Shown here one piece after another: positions 1-11,000 of a DNA stretch of 64,000 bases. Both the position numbers and the translations under genes were made by a program. Under the pieces are notes generated by a model. It saw only the letters and a list, made by a program, of their open reading frames with translations. It ran no database searches and had not been told where the DNA came from. Numbering within the stretch: the first letter of the stretch is position 1; every line of letters begins with the position of its first letter. This stretch comes from Zea mays (lineage: Eukaryota; Streptophyta; Magnoliopsida; Poales; Poaceae), in contig NC_050104.1 in the NCBI RefSeq assembly GCF_902167145.1, positions 100,699,849 through 100,763,848 on the forward strand, read 5' to 3'.

Positions 1-551
1 CGGCGTTTCGACCCTGGGGGGGCCCTGGACCGACGAGTAAATTATCGCTGCGTGTCCAAGCCCAGATGGGTCGACGCGAGATGGAACACAAGGGGGGAGA
101 GAACCGCGGCTCGTGTTATCCTGTGCCCAGGGCAGATGCGCTTGCAGTAGGGGGTTACAAGCGTTCGCGAGGGAGAGAGAGAGAGAGCCTGTTCGTCAGC
201 CCGTCCTCCCGCGCGACCACCCTCTCGTATGAGGGCCCTGGACCTTCCTTTAATAGATGTAAGGAGAGGGTCCAGGTGTACAATGGGGGGTGTAGCAATA
301 TGCTAACGTGTCCGGCAGAGAGGAGCCAGAGCCCTATGTACATGCCAACGTGGCTGTCGGAGAGGTGCTAGAGCCCTGTGCATGCGATGTCGTGGCCGTC
401 GGAGGAGCGCTTGAGCCCTGTAGAAGCACAGCTGTCGGGGCTGCCGGGACCTTGTTGACGTCTCCTTGCTTCCGTAGGGGGCTGAGAACCGCCGTCGTCA
501 TGGGCGCACGCGGGGTGCCATCATTACTTGTTTACCGGGGCGAGCCAAATG
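1..551 (-). mobile_element. Tat-type gypsy LTR, part 1 of 3 (left edge cut by window)
   Basis: Base 1 matches base 4 of the LTRs at 18738 and 30937, so only the first three bases (TGT) lie outside the window. The segment aligns along its length with the first ~580 bases of those LTRs until it is broken at 552 by another retrotransposon. The LTR resumes at 13585 and, after a second insertion, at 17817, ending in CCGACA at 17868. Its TATA region on the minus strand (about 249-255) reads TATTAAA where the complete element has TATAAAA, so promoter activity is doubtful. Whether this is a solo LTR or the right LTR of an element extending leftward cannot be decided from this window. Total LTR without insertions is about 1.5 kb. 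Confidence 0.88.
547..551. repeat. Target-site duplication, left (AAATG) of giant-LTR element
   Basis: AAATG precedes the TG of the LTR at 552, and AGATG follows the CA at 13584. The uninterrupted LTR copies at 19317 and 31491 read AGATG at this site. The 5-bp duplication is therefore real, with one later G-to-A change on the left side. Confidence 0.9.
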
Positions 552-3500
552 TGTGACAGCCCTCCCAAGTTATCAGGCCCACATGCACCAATCCTTGTCT
601 TACTGGCCTCAGATGGCTATGCATGTGTACCAGGTAACTTAACAAGGCTATCGAGTTCGCCAACTGGAACTCATCATCCCAAGGATCTCCCACATAACAG
701 GTATATTACAGTAATCACATTTGATACACACACATTGGAGATAGAGCGGAAGACTTTTACAAAGTACACTTTACATTCCAGAACTCAAGTTTTACATGGT
801 AGAAAGAGATGTATTTATTACAAGTCCTGATAGTACTCGAAGGGCATAACTTATTACAATAACTGGAAGGGTGAAGCCTTTCCATAAGAGATATATAAAA
901 ACCTTCTAAGCTTCAAGTCTTCCACATGAAGTAACTAACCCAAAGATAAGGGAATAAAACTTCTCCTACAAAAACAACAAGGGATAAAACCCTGAGTACG
1001 CAATTACTCAGCAAGACTTACCCGACTAAAGAAAAGACTCTCAAGGGTATGCTGGCTTTTGGGAATCAAGGTAAAGCTCATCAAAGTTCAAGGACTCATT
1101 TAGCAGAAAAGCTTACTAGAAGTGGGTCCTTAAGCCAAGTTTTATTTCACAAGTTAGTTTATTACCTGAATCTTCTAGCCTGAATCTAGCATTTTCCTAA
1201 TCTAGATCATTCACTTGATCTACACTAGGTTGCTTTTAAAATCCAAATTTTGTTTCGCTTGTTATCTACGATGAAGGGCAGCGATCCAGTCTTCATATCC
1301 GAGAAGTAACGGCGATCCGAATCGATTAATACCCAGCTGGGGATCTCCAACCACACGACATATGTAGCACTTAACCCTTGCATATGTCAACCATTCCCAC
1401 GGATCCTCCACTACATGAACTGGTCCGCGCTACCCGGGAGCACATTACCCTACCATTCAGCTTCTTGCCAGGAGGGTAACTGCTACTCCCACCATCTCCC
1501 ACGCCCAGTGCGCGGTTGTCTTTTCACGTATGGAATAGCCGGGTTCAGGCTTGCCCATGACGAGGTATGTGGCCAGTTAAAAGGTCCTAGATCATCAGGC
1601 CAACAATCAATACGGTCCTTAATCGACACAGACGGGCGACCTTTCCTGCTCAGCGTCTGGTCCCATTTTAAACTATTTCAAAATTTTGGCGCCTGACAGA
1701 GGGGCCATGCCTGGATAATGAATTTATCAACGTCTTGATGCCTTCATTATCCCAAGCCCATTTTCTTTTTGTAAAAACATGAGTCATAGATGAAAAACAT
1801 TTTTCTTAGTCTATCAGCATGACTAAGCATCTCTAGCTTTTATAAAACAGGTGACAAGGTATGGTAATCAATCTTTCAAGGATGGTAATGCATCAATTGT
1901 TTAATCAATCAACTCCTATCACCTGATGCAGCATATAAGTGATAAAATTTTGTAAACACAAGGGAGGTGACAAATGCACCAGGGCTTGCCTTGTTGCAGA
2001 AAAGATCCAAAACCTTTCTACAGTTAGATGGGCCTCCACCACTGGATCTACAGCACTGGAGCAGACTCCTCTTTAGGAACCACTTCTTGAATTTCAACTT
2101 CCTTTTCTGGGAGCTCTACACGAAATGATATGAATATAAATGCTTATGCTTTTGTAATTTGCAAAGAAGATAGCAAAACAACTCTCTAGACTATACCAAA
2201 ATCCATGGTCTTTTATGTAAACTTGTTTCTTCACCAACTAATTCCTTTCATCCACTGATCGCACCACTACGATTCACACGCACATCACAAAGCCCAAGTT
2301 GATGGTGTGAACCACAAGCCAGCTATAAACAGTCGCGAACAATCTTTCCCGGGACATAAAACTATGCTACGATTAATCCAAACACACACGCAACCATGCC
2401 AATCACCAAGGTGCAATTACCCAACGACGCCAGCAAGCTCCACACACGTAAAGATGTCGAGTTGGAGGACAGTGCTGCGCTAAGGAGCTAGATAACGTAC
2501 GACGGCGCGACGACGACGTCTTGATGGTGAGACAAGGACTCTGACGTGGAGAGGAGGACTGGGTGCCGGCAACACGAAAACAAAGGCGAGCGTCGGTAGC
2601 CGGCTTGAAGATTCAGAGCGGAGGAGACCCGCGACCAGGGCCTGACGGCGGAAGGAGCGAGGTGGAGGACCGGCGCCGTGGCAGAATAAGCAGCAGGGGC
2701 GGATGCACGTCGGGTCCTTGCGATGGAAGATGAGGCGTATGGCCTGGCGAAGGTCAGCGCCGCAGAGAGTTCATGCAGTTCGGCTGCAGAGATCAGACGG
2801 CCAGCTTTGCAAGCTTCAGTGACATGCACGGGTACTAGAACACTAAGATAAAAACGTGAAACTAACCCGTGTTAGCCTGACCACAGTGGAGGCGAGACGT
2901 CCGTTGTCAGTGTGGTCACAAGTTTAGGGAAAACACGAGGAACAGCGGCCTCCGACAAAATGAACGGTGTCACATGACTTCTACACGAATAGGAGAACAA
3001 GGATAGACGAAACGCTCGGCGAGCCTTTCTGGGGATCATGAGACGGCTAAGAGCTGTACTACACGAAGGGGCAAACTAATAAGAGGGAACAAGGAAAAGG
3101 GTTTTGAGTACTTGCTGTTATCGGTGTGGCATACGTGATGACACTGGCGTGGCATGGACTGAGACACGCGGCTGCAAAACCATGACACCACGCGGCCTAA
3201 GCCCATGCCAATACCATGGCACGTTGGAGGAGCAACACTCGGACAGAAACAAGTAGGCAGGGGGAATTCACTAGAGATAACTATGAGGACCTAGATATTT
3301 ACCATGTGAAACTCCAGTAAATCTTTATGCTGGAAACTTCCAGACCACTCCTTGCAATACTCACCCATATCTCAACCTTGACAAACCTGTGGAGTACAGC
3401 AAGAATGATATTTTTTTCAGAGTTCGACACCAAACTCTAAACTTATGAATCCATTGTTTATCAACTGACGACCTCCTCCCTCCTAACCCCTTCAAACCCC

Positions 3501-6122
3501 CACACCAACTGCAGCTCGAATTGGCACCGGTGAACACAACAGAGGTGTGGGAATGCTTCACTCGCCTAAAGACTGAACCCAGTTTCAGTCATTTGAACTG
3601 AACTCAGCACCATAACCAACTAAACCCACGTGGAGCACAACAGACATATGAAGATTTTTCTCTGCTCCCAGAACCGAACCACACATCAGCCACTTGAGAC
3701 AAAAATGCAGCAGCAGCCGACTGAACCTTCCCTGCTGACCCCCTTCAATCTATCTATTTCCTAAAGTAACAGGCCAACCGCAGTTAATAAAACTTGCTCC
3801 CAAAACATAGCTTTACCAACCTGCTGCAGCAACTCAAGGTCGAAAGCTTACAGATAACGAATTATTGTGCCTCAAAGTGGGGTGAAAATCCTGAATTGTG
3901 GCTTTTACTAACTGAAAAAAATTCAGCATTTCCCCAGACTGACAACTCGACTTGGAGCAGAATTTGCTGTCGATTTGAAGTAAAAACAGGAGAATCCATA
4001 TTAACAAAAACTGCTCTCCAACCATCCCTCAACAACTTGCTATAGCAACACAGGGTATAAAACACACTGATAGAAAGTTATAATGCCCCAACTTGTCCTA
4101 AACCAATGGAATTTTCTTGTTTCAGTTAGCTGAAATCCAAAACCTGACAGTGAATGTTTTGGGACAGTTTACTGCAAGCTCTGTGCAGGACCATGCCAAC
4201 CTCATAATAAGAAATCTACTCACTAACCAAAGATCTTCAACATTGCTACAGGAGTCATGGCTCATACCCACATGGATTAGTCACAACAAGGATCTAAAAC
4301 TGAGTAAGCACACTGAACTTGGACTTTCAGTTGGGTGAAACCTGAATTCAGACATTAAATCCTGACAGCCCCTCTTTGGACCAACATTTCTCCCAAATTT
4401 GTGTAGTATCAAGACAAACCTTCTTAAGGAAATTTGTTCACCAATCCATCCCCTAACATTTTGCTATAGGGCATGCAGCTCGAAACACCATGGGCAAGGC
4501 AAAGGAGAACTCCAAAGTTAGATGAAAAACAATGAATTTCAGCTTCAATAAACTGAACCTAGTGCTGAAACCCAAAAGTCTGACACCACAGCTTCAAGCA
4601 AGCTTTTCTCCTAGTTATAAGCAAGGTCAGGGGGATCCAACTTAATGAAAATTACTCCCCACACCACCCTCTAACAGTTTTATATAGAGAGTGCAGGCTA
4701 TAACTTCATGGATCAAAAGTTATAGTGCCCTGAAGTTGGGTAAAAATACTAGAATTCAGCTGCAGCTAACTGAACAAGAAACTGAACACACATGCCTGAC
4801 AAAGAATGGTTGGGCACAGTTTACTCAATTTTTGTGCAGCACCAAACAAAACTTTCTTAAGAAGATTTGATCACCATTATATGGTCTTCAACTTTGCTGC
4901 AGAGATATACCCCAAAACTCCATGGATGAGGCACAAAGAAGCTCCAAGGAAGCTCCAAAGTTGCACCAAAAACACTAAAATTCAGACTTAGTAAGCTGCA
5001 CTAAGTCTGAAATCCAAATCTGTGAGCTCCACTTTGGACCACTTTTTCTCCTAGTTCCAAGCAGTTTCAAGGGCATGACCCTCACTATGGATTACTCTCC
5101 CAACATTGGTCTCCAGGTTTGATACAGAAACTACAGACTAAAAGCACATCGATTGACCACCGAGGAGCCCCAAACTTGACACTTTTCACTGAAAATTCAG
5201 TTCTCAATCAGCCAGACTATCTGAAATCCAGAACTGAACATTACATCTTTGAGCCACTGTTTCTCCCAATTCCATATAAATTTGGGGCCATAACCTTTAA
5301 CCAAACTTATACACCAACATGTGGTATTTCACTTTGGTACATAACTTTAACCCATAGCTGTATGTATCAGCCACTAACAGGCCTCCAAAGTTGCTTCAGA
5401 ACATAAAATCTTCAGTTTCAGAGATTACTGTCTGAAACTCCACAAGTATTACAACCCTATTTTGGACCAGTTTTACACCCAGTTGCACATGGTTTTAGGA
5501 GCAAGTTTTCTAAGCAAATTTGTATCCCTAGTGTAGCTCTACAACCTTGTTATAATGTCCACCTTCAAACTGTTTATAGATCAAAAGTTATGAGGACCCA
5601 AAAACAGCTAGTTGATATTATTTTCAGCAAACTTCAAATCCGATTCAAAACTGAATTAAGCATTTTACTCCAGCTTTTCCTCTAAAACATGGAGTTCTCC
5701 ATACATGAAAGTTGTTCAACTCTCCAACATCTACAACTTTGATATATGTATCCCTAGCAAATTCTCTCTAGATTTAAAATTCCACTTTTGGGCAACTTTA
5801 GTGTTTCATTTGAGATTGTTTTTCTCCAGTCAAGCCTCTCATCTTTTGTCCATCATTTAAAGGTAAAATTGACCTTTAACTAAAGGCCCAACTATGATAC
5901 ATAGTTCCCATGGCCAAAGCATCTTTAGCTTAGGAGCGGTTTACTTGCACTTGATCTCTCATTAACTCTCAAACTTCTCTAGCTCTCAACAAGACAACAC
6001 GCTATCCTTGTTTCGAAATTTTTAGACCTAGTAGATGCATTCTAGGTGTATCAAGCAAGATTATGATGATGCATATGATGTAATACCAATGTTTTAGTTC
6101 TCGTAACACCGGGGGTGTTACA
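552..6122 (-). repeat. 3' LTR of giant-LTR gypsy element
   Basis: 5571 bp, beginning TGTGACAG and ending GTGTTACA on the plus strand. By eye about two dozen substitutions and one or two 1-bp indels separate it from the right LTR, which suggests recent insertion. The LTR is mostly AT-rich, with a GC-rich island at about 2460-2830 and a region of degenerate repeated phrases at about 3560-5860. Short minus- and plus-strand ORFs in it are low-complexity or chance frames shared by both LTRs; none resembles a known protein. A GAGTA/TACTC hairpin lies at 994-1009. Confidence 0.92.
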
Positions 6123-6136
6123 TCCTTCCCCCTTAA
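6123..6136 (-). other. Polypurine tract of giant-LTR element
   Basis: Minus strand TTAAGGGGGAAGGA abuts the inner edge of the 3' LTR. It is the expected plus-strand DNA primer for reverse transcription and fixes the element's orientation. Confidence 0.8.
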
Positions 6137-6349
6137 AAAGGAATCTCGTCTCGAGATTAAAATTCTAGGCTAAGTGATGGTAAAGGAAATGCGTCACCGG
6201 TTTATTTCCCAGTTACTCCTACAAGGCAGGGGGTGTGACCCCATCAAAAGACAACTTATACAAACCCACGGTTTCCAAGACACTAGGAACTCAGAAATAT
6301 ACTTTTCCAAATACTTCTCTGACTACTATGTGACTTTATCTTCCGGGTG

Positions 6350-6750
6350 TTAGTTCCACTGTATCTCGTAAAACTCAATAACTTTTCTTCGAGTGACCTG
6401 ATCCTTTTGATCTAAGACATTTATGGGATATTCCGAGGAGGTTAAACCTGGTTTATGGTTAACATCTAAAATCTCAATAACATATTTGGGGACTCGAAGA
6501 CATTTCTTCCATTTGGACACGTGGAACACGTCGTGCACTGTTGAAGGTCCTTTTGGCAACTGTACCTTATAAGATATAGGTCCACCAACATCTCTGTTTC
6601 AAACCTTGTTACCTATTGCTACCTTCAGGGTGAATGGAATCTCGGATTGCAACCTAATCGCAATTCTACATCCCTTTCTGGAGGCAACTAGTCAAATCTT
6701 CGAGGAACACATCCGAGAACTCCCTCACATCAGGTATATCCTTTACTTCT
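6350..6750 (-). pseudogene. Fused pol remnant: protease/RT linker joined to integrase C-terminus
   Basis: Reading the minus strand, 6750-6690 gives an EFSDVF-type linker that lies between protease and RT in chromovirus pol. Within about 150 bases this passes directly into an integrase C-terminal segment (VHDVFHVSKWKKCLRVP, then LDQKDQVTRRKVIEFYEIQW). All RT, RNase H and integrase catalytic sequence between them is missing. Stops and a frameshift lie in the join. The C-terminal piece alone is an open stretch of 69 codons (6350-6559). It is a deletion scar, not a working gene. Confidence 0.8.
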
Positions 6751-7999
6751 TTCACTTAAACTCTTGATGTAGATGAATCTTATTATTTCCTAGAATAGCT
6801 TGACTGACCATTTCCTTATATCCTTCAACCAAACTAATTGCCATCAGAAGCTAAAGTTTCACATTAAGATCACACAGGATGTATTACTCTTTTTTTCACT
6901 GGCATCCACATAATCCAAAACATACTGGGATAGGCGAGTAAACCTCTAAAATAGTCCATTACACTCGCTTCTTCACCTTGCTTTAGATCCAAAAACGCTT
7001 TGAACTTTATTTACATAGGGGCTTCTGGAACATGACGTTCCTGAAATACCTCACAGAACTCAACCCGAGAACTTAACGTCCTTCTGGCTGCAGCGCAAGG
7101 TATTCTGCCCACCAACTAAACTTGGCTTCCAGTCTTCAAAAACAGGAAAAGGTAGCATAGAAAGGCAAAGACAGGTAGCAAGAACAGGGTAGACGAAACA
7201 CGTACTAAAGCTACTACATAGGGGGTTTAACTTAAAGTTATATGTCATGATGCATGCTCGTCCTATTCGTCCTCACAATCTTGCCAGCATATAATGGCTT
7301 GCACGCTCTATGGCGGTGGCATACCTACTCACTCCGGAGTTAACTAGTCGTAATTTCCTAGAGTTTAGTCAGTGTACCTGCAAAAAATTCCATTACAGCC
7401 CAAACCCCATGATGCAATTCACACATTTGGTCACAGTTTATACTCCATATATTTCTATATGGAGGCCAGCTCCTCATTAAGCGCCGAGCCACGCATAGAC
7501 GCCGCTGCCACACTTTAACCACAGGGCAGCCCATTGTGGTAACTATTCATTACACTTCTCAGCACTCCCATGTTTGTATACCCATACACGTCCATGTGGT
7601 ACTGAATTCCTAGAAAAATAATTACTCCATATTGCAACCTTCATATATACACATGTAGAATATGTATATAGTCTAGTGCCACATTTAAGCACTCCCCTAG
7701 ACCGACGTTTGTTCGGTCATGCTCTACACAACTCACCTTTACCTGAGCATCGATCCATTCAAAACAGAATGGCCCCAAAATAACATTACACATGTATGCA
7801 GTTCCCTACCCAGTTGTGGGTTAGTGGTTAGCATCTTAAACTATGCCACCTTATAGTCCTTAGTTTTAACCACATACTATTTGCACTTCTACTATCAGGC
7901 TTTGCTTATACATTCTTAAGTTTTCCAAAGTAATTTGGACTCAAAATCATTTTGAAGTTTATCAAAGGATTACTTTAATATCCATGCTAATGGGGAATC
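6751..7999 (-). other. Non-coding interior of giant-LTR element (5' leader region)
   Basis: AT-rich sequence between the primer binding site and the pol remnant. No gag domain, zinc knuckle or long frame can be read on either strand. It corresponds to the leader plus any gag position of an intact relative, too decayed or too derived to recognise. Confidence 0.6.
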
Positions 8000-8011
8000 G
8001 CTCCGATACCA
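8000..8011 (-). other. Primer binding site, initiator tRNA-Met type
   Basis: Minus strand TGGTATCGGAGC, three bases inside the 5' LTR. It differs at one base from the common TGGTATCAGAGC complement of plant initiator tRNA-Met. This marks 8015-13584 as the 5' LTR. Confidence 0.88.
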
Positions 8012-8014
8012 CGC

Positions 8015-11000
8015 TGTGACAGCCCTCCCAAGTTATCAGGCCCACATGCACCAATCCTTGTCTTACTGGCCTCAGATGGCTATGCATGTGTACCAGGTAA
8101 CTTAACAAGGCTATCGAGTTCGCCAACTGGAACTCATCATCCCAAGGATCTCCCACATAACAGGTATATTACAGTAATCACATTTGATACACACACATTG
8201 GAGATAGAGCGGAAGACTTTTACAAAGTACACTTTACATTCCAGAACTCAAGTTTTACATGGTAGAAAGAGATGTATTTATTACAAGTCCTGATAGTACT
8301 CGAAGGGCATAACTTATTACAATAATTGGAAGGGTGAAGCCTTTCCATAAGAGATATATAAAAACCTTCTAAGCTTCAAGTCTTCCACATGAAGTAACTA
8401 ACCCAAAGATAAGGGATAAAACTTCTCCTACAAAAACAACAAGGGATAAAACCCTGAGTACGCAATTACTCAGCAAGACTTACCCGACTAAAGAAAAGAC
8501 TCTCAAGGGTATGCTGACTTTTGGGAATCAAGGTAAAGCTCATCAAAGTTCAAGGACTCATTTAGCAGAAAAGCTTACTAGAAGTGGGTCCTTAAGCCAA
8601 GTTTTATTTCACAAGTTAGTTTATTACCTGAATCTTCTAGCCTGAATCTAGCATTTTCCTAATCTAGATCATTCACTTGACCTACACTAGGTTGCTTTTA
8701 AAATCCAAATTTTGTTTCGCTTGTTATCTACGATGAAGGGCAGCGATCCAGTCTTCATATCCGAGAAGTAACGGCGATCCGAATCGATTAATACCCAGCT
8801 GGGGATCTCCAACCACACGACATATGTAGCACTTAACCCTTGCATATGTCAACCATTCCCACGGATCCTCCACTACATGAACTGGTCCGCGCTACCCGGG
8901 AGCACATTACCCTACCATTCAGCTTCTTGCCAGGAGGGTAACTGCTACTCCCACCATCTCCCACGCCCAGTGCGCGGTTGTCTTTTCACGTATGGAATAG
9001 CCGGGTTCAGGCTTGCCCATGACGAGGTATGTGGCCAGTTAAAAGGTCCTAGATCATCAGGCCAACAATCGGTACGATCCTTAATCGACACAGACGGGCG
9101 ACCTTTCCTGCTTAGCGTCTGGTCCCATTTTAAACTATTTCAAAATTTTGGCGCCTGACAGAGGGGCCATGCCTGGATAATGAATTTATCAACGTCTTGA
9201 TGCCTTCATTATCCCAAGCCCATTTTCTTTTTGTAAAAACATGAGTCATAGATGAAAAACATTTTTCTTAGTCTATCAGCATGACTAAGCATCTCTAGCT
9301 TTTATAAAACAGGTGACAAGGTATGGTAATCAATCTTTCAAGGATGGTAATGCATCAATTGTTTAATCAATCAACTCCTATCACCTGATGCAGCATATAA
9401 GTGATAAAATTTTGTAAACACAAGGGAGGTGACAAATGCACCGGGGCTTGCCTTGTTGCAGAAAAGATCCAAAACCTTTCTACAGTTAGATGGGCCTCCA
9501 CCACTGGATCTACAGCACTGGAGCAGACTCCTCTTCAGGAACCACTTCTTGAATTTCAACTTCCTTTTCTGGGAGCTCTACACGAAATGATATGAATATA
9601 AATGCTTATGCTTTTGTAATTTGCAAAGAAGATAGCAAAACAACTCTCTAGACTATACCAAAATCCATGGTCTTTTATGTAAACTTGTTTCTTCACCAAC
9701 TAATTCCTTTCATCCACTGATCGCACCACTACGATTCACACGCACATCACAAAGCCCAAGTTGATGGTGTGAACCACAAGCCAGCTATAAACAGTCGCGA
9801 ACAATCTTTCCCGGGACATAAAACTATGCTACGATTAATCCAAACACACACGCAACCATGCCAATCACCAAGGTGCAATTACCCAACGACGCCAGCAAGC
9901 TCCACACACGTAAAGATGTCGAGTTGGAGGACAGTGCTGCGCTAAGGAGCTAGATAACGTACGACGGCGCGACGACGACGTCTTGATGGTGAGGCAAGGA
10001 CTCTGACGTGGAGAGGAGGACTGGGTGCCGGCAACACGAAAACAAAGGCGAGCGTCGGTAGCCGGCTTGAAGATTCAGAGCGGAGGAGACCCGCGACCAG
10101 GGCCTGACGGCGGAAGGAGCGAGGTGGAGGACCGGCGCCGTGGCAGAATAAGCAGCAGGGGCGGATGCACGTCGGGTCCTTGCGATGGAAGATGAGGCGT
10201 ATGGCCTGGCGAAGGTCAGCGCCGCAGAGAGTTCATGCAGTTCGGCTGCAGAGATCAGACGGCCAGCTTTGCAAGCTTCAGTGACATGCACGGGTACTAG
10301 AACACTAAGATAAAAACGTGAAACTAACCCGTGTTAGCCTGACCACAGTGGAGGCGAGACGTCCGTTGTCAGTGTGGTCACAAGTTTAGGGAAAACACGA
10401 GGAACAGCGGCCTCCGACAAAATGAACGGTGTCACATGACTTCTACACGAATAGGAGAACAAGGATAGACGAAACGCTCGGCGAGCCTTTCTGGGGATCA
10501 TGAGACGGCTAAGAGCTGTACTACACGAAGGGGCAAACTAATAAGAGGGAACAAGGAAAAGGGTTTTGAGTACTTGCTGTTATCGGTGTGGCATACGTGA
10601 TGACACTGGCGTGGCATGGACTGAGACACGCGGCTGCAAAACCATGACACCACGCGGCCTAAGCCCATGCCAATACCATGGCACGTTGGAGGAGCAACAC
10701 TCGGACAGAAACAAGTAGGCAGGGGGAATTCACTAGAGATAACTATGAGGACCTAGATATTTACCATGTGAAACTCCAGTAAATCTTTATGCTGGAAACT
10801 TCCAGACCACTCCTTGCAATACTCACCCATATCTCAACCTTGACAAACCTGTGGAGTACAGCAAGAATGATATTTTTTTCAGAGTTCGACACCAAACTCT
10901 AAACTTATGAATCCATTGTTTATCAACTGACGACCTCCTCCCTCCTAACCCCTTCAAACCCCCACACCAACTGCAGCTCGAATTGGCACCGGTGAACACA

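Noticed and set aside
2488..2829. 113-codon minus-strand ORF, repeated at 9950-10291
   Set aside because: It is present in both LTRs only because the LTRs are duplicated, and has no domain. Kept as a GC-rich island finding, not as a gene.
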